Assembly (NCBI GenBank): GCA_947494205.1
Contig: CANLUH010000014.1
Span: 34,275-98,274, forward strand
Reading direction: 5' to 3'
DNA: 64,000 bases
DNA from: an uncultured Flavobacteriaceae bacterium
GTDB lineage: Bacteria; Bacteroidota; Bacteroidia; Flavobacteriales; Flavobacteriaceae
Shown here: positions 12,101-20,087 of the stretch, piece by piece
Layout: the number at the start of each line of letters is the position of its first letter
Numbering within the stretch: the stretch's first letter is position 1
Program-made: the position numbers and the translations under genes
The notes under the pieces: generated by a model
The model's database searches: none
The model's input: the letters and a program-made list of their open reading frames with translations, nothing else
Told to the model about the DNA's origin: nothing

Positions 12101-12136
12101 AAATAATGCGAGGATTAATAGTAATTGTTGCTTCAT
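6182..12136 (-). CDS. Secreted metzincin-like metalloprotease with five LRR cassettes
   Basis: The 1984-residue protein starts with a signal peptide (MKQQLLLILALFITLHFQAQ). It has an IPT/TIG-like domain near residues 200-290 and a zinc-protease motif H421-E-L-G-H425-T-H-Q-L-N-H431 followed by a NIMHY Met-turn. The third ligand position fits metzincins (HExxHxxGxxH), although the usual Gly is Gln. Five LRR cassettes start near residues 480, 710, 1005, 1225 and 1430. The C-terminal module from about 1710 contains a D-x-N-x-D-G calcium-type loop. It is a paralog of the downstream 1123-6123 gene but retains the catalytic ligands, so it is likely the active member of the pair. It is probably the first gene of a two-gene operon: a promoter and a tandem TTGTCCAG site lie just upstream. 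Substrate and attachment mechanism are unknown. Confidence 0.85.
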   Translation of the reverse strand: MKQQLLLILALFITLHFQAQVCGALMEPVSIQNRTNEATLIVEGEVINSQSYWDRAHQNIYTIHEVKVYKNAKGTNMSTVFVETDGGQVGDNIQETSSAARLKQGDEGVFFLKNSNHLFNIPQTTYKMVAAAQGYIKYNRINNKASDVFNVYASIENELYSKIEQATNKTLTVIQQKQFISNTNAAFAIPVITSFTPTTASAGTETEIIISGSSFGSALGQVLFPTANNGGATYTAAKDTQIVIWSDQTIVVKVPFTAGTGPIQVLNASGTTTSTGTLTIPYSHSNSSSLTTDFPRTIQSSGGGVTFDYHTDFNISAAKPYFEQAFGLWNCESGINFAFGTTTTTDVTADDGINIVRFDNGNELPSGVLGQVVTRASNICGPTGNALAREMDITWNDDFNFYYGDGTPSITQYDFKTVALHELGHTHQLNHIINSNNIMHYNLGQGVSKFNLSADDVDGAQYTMSVFTEASQCDAMTENFGCTYVPDDNFEAYLEANGMGNGIANDDLVTTSNISGVTALNVISQGISDFTGLEDFLALEVLNAINNTMTTLNVSANVNLKDLKCTASLGLTSINTTTLPALEILNISGTGITAVDVTNNTALKQISVTSTGITALDVSNNLLLEVLSISNTLLTNLDLSNNGNLTALTATNTVLESLNIKNGNNTMVTIFDTTGSTSLTCITVDNADYSTMNWGFIETTITTFSEDCEATTYVPDDNFEQQLIDLGYDSGPLDDHIFTYVAETITALSFFTEGIADFTGIEDMVNLTSFATLGNPITSLNLNANTALTTLVCAGNTLSTLDLSANVLLESLIVNSIPTLTTLNLNTNTALTYVEITSNNLNALDVSNNVLLTGLSVKNNNLTSLNVSQNTLLKTLKIDSNTIATINLSANTALENFTLENTGITTLDLSLNTNLKELVCSNNTITSLDLTTNNQLTKVFAENNQLTTLNIKNGNNTAITNPNFKVEGNPGLNCINVDDATWSTGTWSFIDGTTSFGEHCYETYVPDDNFENYLETHNASGAVVSIGDSTSMGNGVANDDYVLTSRINTVTNLTVLGLSISDLTGINAFEGLTGLNCNSNNLTTLDLSNNTNLQVLAAQFNNINTINLTGLSALSIMNLRDNLLTTVDLSSNTGLTLLILRNNNLSALDLTANSALVFIDVTNNELTSLNVKNGANMLLDSSSDFNTTGNPNLTCINVDDEDFSTATWENIDATASFSEHCGLTYVPDDNFETRLIELGYDSGPLDDFVPTNLISGVTFLNVSGRSIADLTGLEDFTALETIFCNNNNLTTINTSQNTALFNLRCHTNQISSLDLSANTNLQYLSASPNNLTTLDLQFNTALKEAFLTNNDLVELNLDNCVALERLQIKGNNLSALSLANGNNINITEFTAENNPNLSCINVDDATASYLSDPFWIKDTTASYSVHCNDTYVPDDNFEAFLETNGMGNGIANDDYVTTANIATVTNLSVPSLNISDLTGIEDFVALTSLNCGSNQLTSLDVTSNTLLNWLTFYGNLISSIDLSQNTQLQFISAGNNNLTSLDFSNNPLMEEIDCPQNQLATINVSQCTVLNNLTCNDNNLQTIDLTTNTALDYFEANNNDLIELNTSQNPNLEFIAVNNNQLTSLNVSQNINLMTLDVEGNQITNLDLSLNVNLEEIICRSNLLTSLTIKSGNNTNIDLLFINDNPNLTCVLVDDTSYTFPFITKDPQTQLNDVSCGLQIAPKVFLQGAALNPNTGEETLMRDDLRVAGYIPTSSPYNLDSVDVAILNVTGNNAIVDWVYVELRDANDNTFIVANTSALLQRDGDVVSLDGVSPVNINAPSGDYYVSIKHRNHLGIMTATTITLSSVATTMDFTDANNPITYGTDAQTSFGMQNGVLGMWAGDANEDGRLNYLGSISDVPFVRSQVFNDPNNSVFGGPPVATYGAMGYHETDINMDGFTYFSGALSDILFIRDNIFNNPSNSIFGGPPVATYVFTQQIPQIVNN
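6663..6821. repeat. 159-bp tract nearly identical to 1589-1747
   Basis: Second copy of the near-identical tract in the shared C-terminal module. It differs from 1589-1747 at two positions by eye. See that entry for the interpretation. Confidence 0.8.
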
Positions 12137-12189
12137 GGAAAATTATATTTAGAGGGTTTATTTAATGGTTGCAATATTAAGCGCAGATC

Positions 12190-12220
12190 CACATATAACC
12201 ATTAAATACTACTGGACAAA
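12190..12220 (-). promoter_or_regulatory. Putative Bacteroidota-type promoter of the metzincin-LRR operon
   Basis: Read on the minus strand, TTTG (12217-12220) is followed after 19 bases by TATATGTG (12190-12197). The second element has one mismatch to the Bacteroidota -7 consensus TAnnTTTG at the usual spacing. Transcription would begin about 45-50 bases before the ATG at 12136. The -33 element falls inside the tandem TTGTCCAG site, so a protein bound there could touch or block RNA polymerase. Confidence 0.5.
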
Positions 12221-12230
12221 AACTGGACAA
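12212..12230 (-). promoter_or_regulatory. Tandem TTGTCCAG site, copy 1
   Basis: The minus-strand sequence TTGTCCAGTTTTTGTCCAG contains two TTGTCCAG units with an 11-bp period. Nearly identical sites occur at 16586-16603 and 18358-18376, each upstream of a gene of this locus. One-turn spacing suits a protein binding two half sites on one DNA face. The TPR-HTH regulators nearby are candidates, by inference. Confidence 0.5.
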
Positions 12231-12320
12231 TTACACAATACAAGGCCCTAAGCACGATAAACAATAGGTATTCCCTTTAAAAACGGTAGTGTATTCTAAA
12301 TTCTATTTTAGGTTAAACGA

Positions 12321-12370
12321 TAAAAGCCATTTTTATGGTATCAAATAGATTTCAAAAAAAATGGCTTTTA
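12321..12370. terminator. 14-bp inverted repeat, possible bidirectional terminator
   Basis: A perfect 14-bp inverted repeat (TAAAAGCCATTTTT at 12321-12334 and its complement at 12357-12370) encloses a 22-base loop. It lies 120 bases past the stop of the 12490-14445 gene. A-rich and T-rich tracts are part of the stem and no long separate U-run follows, so terminator function is plausible but unproven. Confidence 0.45.
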
Positions 12371-12489
12371 GTAATGTTAATTGTTTGGTATATTCTGGAT
12401 ACTGGTACTTTTTACATTTCAGTTTTATTTTAAACCTCGTTATGGATTCGAGATTTTAGTTTACTATAAAAATAATCCTACCAAGATTT

Positions 12490-14445
12490 TTATTTCTTAT
12501 TAATTAACTCTTTCATTAATTTTTTCAATTCTTGCACTTCATTCTCTAATGCTTCAATTCTATCGTCTTTAGATGAACCGCTCATTTTTTCATGAGTTGA
12601 AGATGTTACATTCTCTGCATACTTGGCACGTAAGGCATAAGGCACACTTACAAATGAGGTTGTTCCCATTACAGTATAAATGGTTCCTCCTGTAGCATCT
12701 AATTCTATTTGTAATACATTGTTATGAGACCAATCGATATCTGTAAATAAACCCGAAATAATTGTGCCGCCTCCTATTTCAAAATTAACCATTCCAGAAG
12801 CTGATGTAGTTACCTCATGTGTTTCTGAATATACAGTAGTACTTCCTGAAGTGACATCGATTACAGACATTCTAAAGCGTACAGATTGATTTTCTAATAT
12901 TTCTCCTGAAGCATCTCGTACAGAGGCTTGATAGTTTAATAACTCTGGCACTGCGCTTACACCAGAACCTGCATTAGAACCTACGTCTCCCCATTGTGTT
13001 CCATCCCAGATATAGAGTAGTTTATCGTCTGTATCGTACACCATTAAACCAGCATCTGTTGTGGTTAACGCAACGCCCGAAGCAGGTGCATTTGTCATAG
13101 CTGTGCGTTGTGCATTGGTTACTCTATTTAATAATAAGCCTTTATCTGTATCTGCTAAATCTAATGCTGCATTTTGATTAGGTGCTCCCGTACCAATTCC
13201 CACACTTACACGATCTGTAGTGGTAACACCTCCTAAAACCATACTGTTATTTGTGGTTGCTGTAGCATTAGTACCTATTGCAATGGCATAATTGCCCGAA
13301 GCATTTGTATTGGCACCCAAAGCAATAGTATTATTATTTGAGGTTACCGCATTGGCTCCAAGAATAACACTATTGTATCGATCATTAGCATCATTACTAT
13401 TAATTTTTGCTAAATAGCCAATAACAACACTATTATAACTTCCATCACCTGTAAAACCAGCATCAGACCCCATGACTACATTATTATAACCTTCGTGATT
13501 ATCTACACCTGCACGCCACCCTACAAACGTATTGTTCATTGCATCATTAGTATGCCTAGTAATATTATTTCTTGCCCCTGCTTGAAAACCTACAAACGTA
13601 TTAAAATTAGCAAATTCATTTTGGTATCCAGCTTGTCCTCCTATAAATGTATTTTCAGATGCTGTTTCATTATCTCTTCCTGCACTTGCTCCTAAAAAGG
13701 TATTATTACTACCTGTTGTGTTATCTCTCCCTGTGAAACCGAAAGCTGTATAGAATCCATCTATTGATGTAGCTGCATAGCCACCAATAAAAACATTGCT
13801 TTTCCCTGTAGTATTATAATAACCTGCTTGATCACCAACAAAAACGTTATCATCTCCTGTAGTATTAAAATATCCTGTTCTATCGCCTATAAACACATTA
13901 TCACTAGCTGTAGTGGTATCACCGCCTGCTAATTCTCCTATAAAAATATTATCCCTACCTGTTGTTAAGTTTTCTCCTGCTTGGTTACCTATAATAACAT
14001 TGTCTATTGCCGTTGTCATTACCTCTCCTGCCTGGTGGCCAATAACAATATTATCGTCACCTGTTAATGTTCTGGCTGCCCAAGCTCCAATAATTACATT
14101 TCTATCTAAAGAAGTCGATGTGGTTTGATCTGCTGCAAAAGGACCAATAATAACATTATAATCTGCACCCGAACTAATTAAACCAGCAGCAGCTGTGCCA
14201 AAAAATATATTTTGATCTCCTGAAATTAATGCTCCTCCTGCACCTTCTCCTATAAGTGTATTATGATCTGCCCCATTTCCTAATGAAGAGCCAGGAGCCC
14301 CTACAGTTGTAGTACCATCGTAAGGTGCTGGCGTATTAGCGTCTGGTTGTACAGTACCGCCAGACAAATAATTTCCTGTTTGAGCTATAACAGTAGTAGC
14401 GCATAGTATTGTATAGATACTTAAATATATTATTTTTCTCATCAT
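12490..14445 (-). CDS. Secreted YadA-head-like repeat protein with coiled-coil C-terminus
   Basis: The 651-residue protein starts with a signal peptide (MMRKIIYLSIYTILCATTVIAQ). From about residue 50 to 400 it consists of short repeats of the type N-x-x-I-G-x-x-A-G with Asn/Thr/Gly-rich turns. This resembles the left-handed beta-roll heads of trimeric autotransporter adhesins. A domain running from PELLNYQ to SVPYALRAKYAENV (about 500-615) follows, and the last ~30 residues form a predicted coiled coil (DRIEALENEVQELKKLMKEL). No YadA-type membrane anchor is present, so it is not a classical autotransporter. The paralog at 14539-16464 lies 93 bases upstream, probably in the same transcript. 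A trimeric, fibre-like surface adhesin is the likely role, by inference. Confidence 0.75.
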   Translation of the reverse strand: MMRKIIYLSIYTILCATTVIAQTGNYLSGGTVQPDANTPAPYDGTTTVGAPGSSLGNGADHNTLIGEGAGGALISGDQNIFFGTAAAGLISSGADYNVIIGPFAADQTTSTSLDRNVIIGAWAARTLTGDDNIVIGHQAGEVMTTAIDNVIIGNQAGENLTTGRDNIFIGELAGGDTTTASDNVFIGDRTGYFNTTGDDNVFVGDQAGYYNTTGKSNVFIGGYAATSIDGFYTAFGFTGRDNTTGSNNTFLGASAGRDNETASENTFIGGQAGYQNEFANFNTFVGFQAGARNNITRHTNDAMNNTFVGWRAGVDNHEGYNNVVMGSDAGFTGDGSYNSVVIGYLAKINSNDANDRYNSVILGANAVTSNNNTIALGANTNASGNYAIAIGTNATATTNNSMVLGGVTTTDRVSVGIGTGAPNQNAALDLADTDKGLLLNRVTNAQRTAMTNAPASGVALTTTDAGLMVYDTDDKLLYIWDGTQWGDVGSNAGSGVSAVPELLNYQASVRDASGEILENQSVRFRMSVIDVTSGSTTVYSETHEVTTSASGMVNFEIGGGTIISGLFTDIDWSHNNVLQIELDATGGTIYTVMGTTSFVSVPYALRAKYAENVTSSTHEKMSGSSKDDRIEALENEVQELKKLMKELINKK

Positions 14446-14538
14446 TATATGGGTTTGGTTTTTATAAAAACTATAGTGCTTTATCTACTAAAGTTTTTAA
14501 TATTAAAAGTTTTACAGTATTGCGTTTTATATGCTCTA

Positions 14539-16464
14539 TTATTGCTTACTAATTAATTTATTAACTAATATCTTTAGTTCTTGAACTTCTAATTTTAATG
14601 CTGCAGCTTCATCTTCTAATACTTTAATTCTATCTTCTTTAGCGGTATTACTCATTTTTGCACTGGTGGATGTCGTTACATTTTCTGCATACTTGGCATG
14701 TAAAGCGTAAGGTACACTCACAAAAGATGTCGTTCCTATTTCTGTATAATTACCCACGTTAGTAGTATCTAGTTCTACTTTTAAGTTATTTACATGAGAC
14801 CAATCTATGTCTGCAAACGTGCCTGTAAGCACTATACCATCACCTATTTTAAAGCTTACAACTCCCGAAGCCGATGTTGTTTCATTATGAATTTCTGTAT
14901 ATACCGTAGTATTTCCTGCTGTTGCGTCTTCAATACTCATTCTAAAACTTACAGATTGGTTAACAAGAAGTTCTCCATTACTATCTTTAATAGCACTTTG
15001 GTAATTTAATAGTTCTGGCACGGCACTTGTTGCTGGGCCTACATTGTCTTCTTCTCCTACTTTTCCCCATGCTGTTCCTTCCCATACATATAAAGCTAGT
15101 TCTGTTGTATCATAAACCATTAAACCTATGTCTCCCGAATCTAATGCATTTCCAGAAGCTGGAGCTGTTGTCATTGTATTTCGCTGTGCAGTGGTTACTC
15201 TATTTATCATAAATCCTTTATCGACATCTGCTAAATCTAGAGAGGCATTTAAGTTCGCCGCAACTGTACCAATACCAACGCTTAAACGATTGGTTGCTTG
15301 GTCTCCTCCTAAAGCTAGGGTGTTATCTTGTGAAACATCTACTGTGTTACCTATAGCAATTGCATTAGTATTTTGGGCTCTAGAATTATTCCCTACAACA
15401 ATACCATATTGTCCATCCACTCTTGCTTTATATCCTATGGCGATAACATCATTGTTATTAGGATGTGCTTGTGCTCCTAAAAAAGTAGTTCTTGATCTAC
15501 TCAAGTTACTAACAAATTCAATATTATCGTTTCCTTGAATATTAAGTATATCAAAATCTTGTATATAATCTGCAAAAGCCCCCATTCCAACATTATCTTC
15601 TCCATTACTATTTCTATAACCTGCAAAGGTTCCTACATAAGTATTTCTATTCGCATTAGTTGTACCATTGTTTCTATTATTTTGTCCTCCCGATCCAGAA
15701 CCTATAAATGTATTATAATTAGAATATTCGTTTGCAGCACCAGCAGCTTGCCCAATAAATGTATTTAAACGCCCTATACCAGCATCTATTCCTGTAGAAT
15801 CTCCAACAAATGTATTTTTATAGCCTTGGTTTACATCTTCACCTGCTCGTGTTCCCAAAAAAGTATTTCTATAACCCGTTGTTAAATCAAATCCGGCTCT
15901 ACTTCCTACTATAGTATTGTCTGAGCCTGTGGCTGGATTTCCTGTTGCAGTAGTACTTATAGATGCAGAATTATTCGAACTTCCTCCTGCACCAGACCCT
16001 ATAATAGTATTATCATCACCACCAGTATAACGTAAACCTGCTTTATTACCTACAAATACAGAATCATCTCCGTCAACCATATTAAAACCTGCACCAGCGC
16101 CTACAAAAGTTAAATCACCTCCACCAGTATTGTTAATATCTAAATAATAACCTGCTCTAAAACCTATAAAAGTTAACTGCTTAGCGTCCATATTATTAAA
16201 ACCAGCTTGAAAACCCATAAATGTATTTCCGAAATTTGGAAATAAATCATCAAGTTGATTTGCTCCTGCTTCCTTCCCTACAAATGTATTATGGCTACTA
16301 CTTGTAATATTTCCACCTGCATTGTCACCAATAAGTACATTATTATCTCCTGTTGTAATGGATGCTCCCGCATTGGTACCTAAAGTTGTGTTACCAACTT
16401 GTGCCATTAGAGCACTCTGTAGAAACAATGTAGTTAGCATTAAAAATAGTTTTTTTGACATCAT
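14539..16464 (-). CDS. Secreted YadA-head-like repeat protein, paralog of the 12490 gene
   Basis: The 641-residue protein has a signal peptide (MMSKKLFLMLTTLFLQSALMAQ). It then has about 350 residues of NTFIGxxAGxxN-like head repeats, a PELLNYQ...SVPYALHAKYAENV domain, and a C-terminal coiled coil (RIKVLEDEAAALKLEVQEL). Its architecture matches the downstream gene, and the two are clear tandem duplicates that have diverged mostly in the head repeats. A tandem TTGTCCAG site lies about 120 bases before its ATG. As with the paralog there is no recognised membrane anchor or T9SS tail. A surface fibre or adhesin is the best guess. Confidence 0.75.
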   Translation of the reverse strand: MMSKKLFLMLTTLFLQSALMAQVGNTTLGTNAGASITTGDNNVLIGDNAGGNITSSSHNTFVGKEAGANQLDDLFPNFGNTFMGFQAGFNNMDAKQLTFIGFRAGYYLDINNTGGGDLTFVGAGAGFNMVDGDDSVFVGNKAGLRYTGGDDNTIIGSGAGGSSNNSASISTTATGNPATGSDNTIVGSRAGFDLTTGYRNTFLGTRAGEDVNQGYKNTFVGDSTGIDAGIGRLNTFIGQAAGAANEYSNYNTFIGSGSGGQNNRNNGTTNANRNTYVGTFAGYRNSNGEDNVGMGAFADYIQDFDILNIQGNDNIEFVSNLSRSRTTFLGAQAHPNNNDVIAIGYKARVDGQYGIVVGNNSRAQNTNAIAIGNTVDVSQDNTLALGGDQATNRLSVGIGTVAANLNASLDLADVDKGFMINRVTTAQRNTMTTAPASGNALDSGDIGLMVYDTTELALYVWEGTAWGKVGEEDNVGPATSAVPELLNYQSAIKDSNGELLVNQSVSFRMSIEDATAGNTTVYTEIHNETTSASGVVSFKIGDGIVLTGTFADIDWSHVNNLKVELDTTNVGNYTEIGTTSFVSVPYALHAKYAENVTTSTSAKMSNTAKEDRIKVLEDEAAALKLEVQELKILVNKLISKQ

Positions 16465-16585
16465 TTTATATTTTGAAGAGGGTTAGACTATAAGTAAAAA
16501 AGAGGCGCAGTTTTTTCAATCTGCTACTTTATTTTAAATGTTATACAACACTACAAAAAAGTATTCATGGTGTTTGTTATTACTA

Positions 16586-16603
16586 CTGGACAAAAACTGG
16601 ACA
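16586..16603 (-). promoter_or_regulatory. Tandem TTGTCCAG site, copy 2
   Basis: The minus strand reads ATGTCCAGTTTTTGTCCAG, the same two-unit, 11-bp-period motif as at 12212 and 18358. It is upstream of the 14539-16464 gene. The first unit is also the right arm of a small hairpin (GGACAT / ATGTCC, 16599-16618) just after the stop of the 16624 gene. A terminator role for that gene is therefore an alternative reading of this copy. Confidence 0.45.
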
Positions 16604-16623
16604 TTTTTGTGAATGTCCTGTTT

Positions 16624-18294
16624 TTAAGACGATTGCTCGATAAAACTTATAAGGTCTACGGTTTTAGTAATTCCTATTTTTTTTCGAAGTCTGTATTGGG
16701 TTTTTAATACACTATCGTTAGAGACTCCAATCATGTTTGCTATTTCTTTAGTTTCTAAATCCAATTTTTTTAGAATTAAAAATCGGGTTTCAGATTTTGT
16801 AAATTGGAAAGTGGATGCTTTTAAAAGCGCTATAAAATTAGGATCTAATAATTCGAATTTATTTCTAAAATGATTCCAATCTTCTTCTATTAAAATTTTT
16901 AGTTTTAATATGTCCTGTTTCGCTTTTACACGCTCTTCTTCATTAGTACTATTTTTTAATTTTTCGAAAGCAATAGTCGTTTGTTCTTTTTCTTCTAGTA
17001 AGGTTTTATTCTCTAACTCTAATAAGTGTTTTTTGTATTTAAAATCTCGTTTTACTAAAAAGGCAATCACTGCGCTTAATAGTAGTGCAACTAATAAAAG
17101 AATACAATACATTTTTTTCTTAGAAGCTTCGTTATCTGCTAATAACTTTATTTTTCTTTTTTCTTCTGCAAATGTTAGGCTATCGGACAGTTTTTCTTTT
17201 TCAAATTGATATCCCAATTCCTGAGCTTGAATCTTCTTAATTGTTTTGCCATTAATAAGAGAATCTGAATAGGCTTTGTATAGCTTATAATCTTTAAGTG
17301 CCGCTTCAGAGTTTCCCATTTTTTGATGTAGCTGGCTTCGCAACTTTAAATCGTAAGCAATACGAGATTTTATCCCCTCTGCAAAGCCTATAGAAAGTGC
17401 TTCGTTTTCATAAAATAAAGCTTTTTTATATTTTTTTTGGTGACTGTATAACTTAGAGATATACCGATTTACTAGAAGCAACCTACTTTTATCGCCACTA
17501 GGTTTAGAAAAATGTAGTCTCGCACTATTAAAAGTAGAAAATGCACTGTCGTATTTTTTTTCTTCAACTTGAATTAAGCCTAAACTCATTTGGACACCAT
17601 GATATCTATTAATGTATTGTATAGTATCATTTTTATAGCCTTTGGCAAATAATTTTAAAGCCTTATTATAATATACTTTGGCAGAATCCATCTGTTTTAT
17701 CGAACGATATACACCTCCTATTTCTTGATAGCTTCCTCCTGCATCTGCATATTCTTTTAAAGCTTCCCAAATCACGATAGCTTTACGAAGTCCTTTTATA
17801 GCTGCCTTAGGGTCTTTTTGAAACAGTTTCGCAGTCCCCATATTATGATGTACTGTCGCTACATGTGCAGAATCTGAAGATAAACGTAAGGCTTTATAAT
17901 AATATGCAAAGGTTTTGTCGTAGTTTCCTTTTCTTCGTTCTACAGCCCCCAATACACGATAACCAACTGCGAGTTGGGTATTGGATTTATAGTTTCCGTT
18001 TTCTATAAAATCTATAGCTTGTAAAAGATAATCTTCGGCACTATACTGATCTCTACCGTATTGATATTTTCCTAAATCTAGTAGTGCTTCAACTTTTGTT
18101 GAGTCTAATGTAGCATGTTCTAACACCTTTTGTAAACGTACTAAGACGGTATCTATCTCTTGATTATGAGATGGATTAGATTCTGAAATATTTAAAGTCG
18201 CTTTTAAATTTGCTTTATCATTTCCAACTTGTGAAAATGCTATACTAGTGAATAGTAATACTACGATTGTAGTTCCTTTAAATATACAGTGCAT
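16624..18294 (-). CDS. TPR-transmembrane-HTH regulator
   Basis: The 556-residue protein has an N-terminal signal peptide (MHCIFKGTTIVVLLFTSIAFSQ). Tetratricopeptide-like helical repeats follow (about 50-345), with typical A-x-x-Y-Y-x-K-A-L patterns. One transmembrane helix lies near 394-414, then a charged coiled coil and a C-terminal LuxR-like helix-turn-helix (about 500-540, including EIANMIGVSNDSVLKTQYRL). This layout suits a one-component transmembrane sensor with periplasmic TPRs and a cytoplasmic DNA-binding domain. The adjacent 18390 gene is a close paralog; the TM-coil-HTH part is most alike. Its position among surface-protein genes suggests it controls them, by inference. A tandem TTGTCCAG site lies 64-82 bases upstream of its ATG. 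Confidence 0.8.
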   Translation of the reverse strand: MHCIFKGTTIVVLLFTSIAFSQVGNDKANLKATLNISESNPSHNQEIDTVLVRLQKVLEHATLDSTKVEALLDLGKYQYGRDQYSAEDYLLQAIDFIENGNYKSNTQLAVGYRVLGAVERRKGNYDKTFAYYYKALRLSSDSAHVATVHHNMGTAKLFQKDPKAAIKGLRKAIVIWEALKEYADAGGSYQEIGGVYRSIKQMDSAKVYYNKALKLFAKGYKNDTIQYINRYHGVQMSLGLIQVEEKKYDSAFSTFNSARLHFSKPSGDKSRLLLVNRYISKLYSHQKKYKKALFYENEALSIGFAEGIKSRIAYDLKLRSQLHQKMGNSEAALKDYKLYKAYSDSLINGKTIKKIQAQELGYQFEKEKLSDSLTFAEEKRKIKLLADNEASKKKMYCILLLVALLLSAVIAFLVKRDFKYKKHLLELENKTLLEEKEQTTIAFEKLKNSTNEEERVKAKQDILKLKILIEEDWNHFRNKFELLDPNFIALLKASTFQFTKSETRFLILKKLDLETKEIANMIGVSNDSVLKTQYRLRKKIGITKTVDLISFIEQSS

Positions 18295-18357
18295 ACTTTA
18301 ATTATTTATTTACAAAACGAAAGTAAATAACTAAGCATCTTATACTGTAATTTATCT

Positions 18358-18376
18358 CTGGACAAAAACTAGACAA
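18358..18376 (-). promoter_or_regulatory. Tandem TTGTCCAG site, copy 3
   Basis: The minus strand reads TTGTCTAGTTTTTGTCCAG, one base different from copy 1, again with an 11-bp period. It lies between the two TPR-HTH genes, upstream of the 16624-18294 gene. If it is that gene's operator, the regulator might control itself. Confidence 0.5.
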
Positions 18377-18389
18377 TTTTTGCAGCACC

Positions 18390-19979
18390 CTAATTTTCAA
18401 CATTTTTCTCTAAAAAGCTAATCATATCTATAGTTTTAGAGAGGTCTAGTTTTTTTCGAAGTCTATATTGTGTTTTTAAGACACTGTCGTTTGAAACGCC
18501 TGTCATGTCCGCAATTTCTTTTGTTCCTAAATCTAATTTCTTTAGTATTAAAATTCGAATTTCGGATTTTGTGAACTTAAAGTTTGATGCTTTTAAAAGA
18601 GGTAAGAAATTAGGATAGAGTAATTCGAACTTATTTTTAAAATGATTCCAATCGTCCTCTATTAAAATTTTAAGTTTTAAAATATCTTGTTTCGCTTTTA
18701 CACGTTCTTCTTCGTTTGTACTATTTTTTAAGTTTTCGAAAGCTTGTGTAATTTGTTCTTTTTCTTCTAATAGGGTTTTATTTTCTAATTCTAGTAAGCG
18801 CTTTTTATATTTAAAATCTCGTTTTACTAAAAAGGCAATGATTGCACTAAGTAATAATGTTGTTACTAAAAGCATAAAATAGAGTGTTTTCTTAGAAGAT
18901 TCACTATCTGCTACTAACTGAATTTCTCTTTTTTCTTGAGAAAAGTGTAAACTGTCTTTTAGTTTTTCTTTTTCGAATACATACTTTAATTCTAGTTCTT
19001 GAATTTTCTTTGCATTATTTATATTATATATCGAATCTGAATACTTTTTATACATTTTATGAGCAAAATAAGCTGACTTGTAATTTTTTAATTTATACCA
19101 TAGCTTACTTTTTTTGCTGTAACCTTCTGTTATTTTTTGTTTTAAACCTTCTTTTTTAGCCAACTTTATTCCAGAGTCTACATAACGGCCTGCTTCTCTG
19201 TACTCTTTTTCACTATAATAAATCTGCGATATTCTAAAATAATTATTAACTAAATCTAACTTTACGCCTTTCTTTTTTGAATTGGCTATATTCTCTTTCC
19301 CTAGTTTTAAAGCCAATGCTTCTCTTCCTGTCTTTAAGTATATTGTTACTAAATAGTTATTAACCCGTTGTAGGTTTTTAGCATCATTTAATTGACTAAA
19401 TATGGCTTTTGATTTGTTATAATACCATTCTGTAGAGTCGTATTGTTTTAACGATTTATAATTACTCCCCATTAATAATAATGCCAGTCCTTCTCCTGAT
19501 CCATTGTTTATGGTTCTATTCAATTGTAAAGACTTCCTAAAATAGTCCATAGATTTAGGATACTCTTTTTCGTATTTATAGATCATTGCTATATTATGGT
19601 ATACGTCTGCAATGTTAGCAGAGTCTTTTTCTTTTTCGAAAATACCAAGTGCTTTAATGTAATGTTTTAATGCTTCGGAGTGCTTTCCTTTTCTTCTTTT
19701 TAAAACACCTAATTCTACTAATATTAATGCTTCATAATTTTGCCCTAGCACCTTTTTTTTCTCTTTAAAAAATGTGTACGCTTCATTAATAATATCTTCG
19801 GCTTTACTAAAATTATGATCTAGTTCATATTCCCCTAAATTCAGCATGGCTTTTATTTTAGAGGTATCTGAGGTTGCTGTTTTTAGTGTTTGTTCTAAAC
19901 GAACTAATGTGCTATCTAATTCTTGAGAGAATATTAAGTAGCTTGAAAAAAAGAAACTAAAGAAAATAATATATTTCAT
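18390..19979 (-). CDS. TPR-transmembrane-HTH regulator, paralog of the 16624 gene
   Basis: The 529-residue protein has a signal peptide (MKYIIFFSFFFSSYLIFSQ), TPR-like repeats (about 40-330), a TM helix near 369-390, a coiled coil, and a LuxR-like HTH (about 475-515, EIADMTGVSNDSVLKTQYRL). Large parts of the coil and HTH are nearly the same as in the 16624 gene, whereas the TPR sensor part has diverged. The pair could therefore read different signals but act on similar DNA. It is transcribed in the same direction as 16624 with a 95-base gap. No response-regulator receiver or kinase domain is present. Confidence 0.8.
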   Translation of the reverse strand: MKYIIFFSFFFSSYLIFSQELDSTLVRLEQTLKTATSDTSKIKAMLNLGEYELDHNFSKAEDIINEAYTFFKEKKKVLGQNYEALILVELGVLKRRKGKHSEALKHYIKALGIFEKEKDSANIADVYHNIAMIYKYEKEYPKSMDYFRKSLQLNRTINNGSGEGLALLLMGSNYKSLKQYDSTEWYYNKSKAIFSQLNDAKNLQRVNNYLVTIYLKTGREALALKLGKENIANSKKKGVKLDLVNNYFRISQIYYSEKEYREAGRYVDSGIKLAKKEGLKQKITEGYSKKSKLWYKLKNYKSAYFAHKMYKKYSDSIYNINNAKKIQELELKYVFEKEKLKDSLHFSQEKREIQLVADSESSKKTLYFMLLVTTLLLSAIIAFLVKRDFKYKKRLLELENKTLLEEKEQITQAFENLKNSTNEEERVKAKQDILKLKILIEDDWNHFKNKFELLYPNFLPLLKASNFKFTKSEIRILILKKLDLGTKEIADMTGVSNDSVLKTQYRLRKKLDLSKTIDMISFLEKNVEN

Positions 19980-20087
19980 TATTACAAAGCTACTAAAAAA
20001 CCATTCTAAAACGAGAACGTCTCTTAGAAATTAAACTACTAATAGTTTAGTTTCTACTTTCTAATAATTCTTTTACAAGTAAATACA

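Larger units (their letters stand above)
12137..12489. other. 353-bp intergenic region upstream of the metzincin-LRR operon
   Basis: No credible gene is seen. The region holds the promoter and tandem TTGTCCAG site for the 6182-12136 gene near its left end. A 14-bp inverted repeat in the middle may end transcription of the 12490-14445 gene. The remainder is AT-rich without recognisable structure. Confidence 0.6.

Noticed and set aside
12490..16464. Classical trimeric autotransporters
   Set aside because: The head-like repeats fit, but the YadA-type C-terminal membrane anchor is missing.
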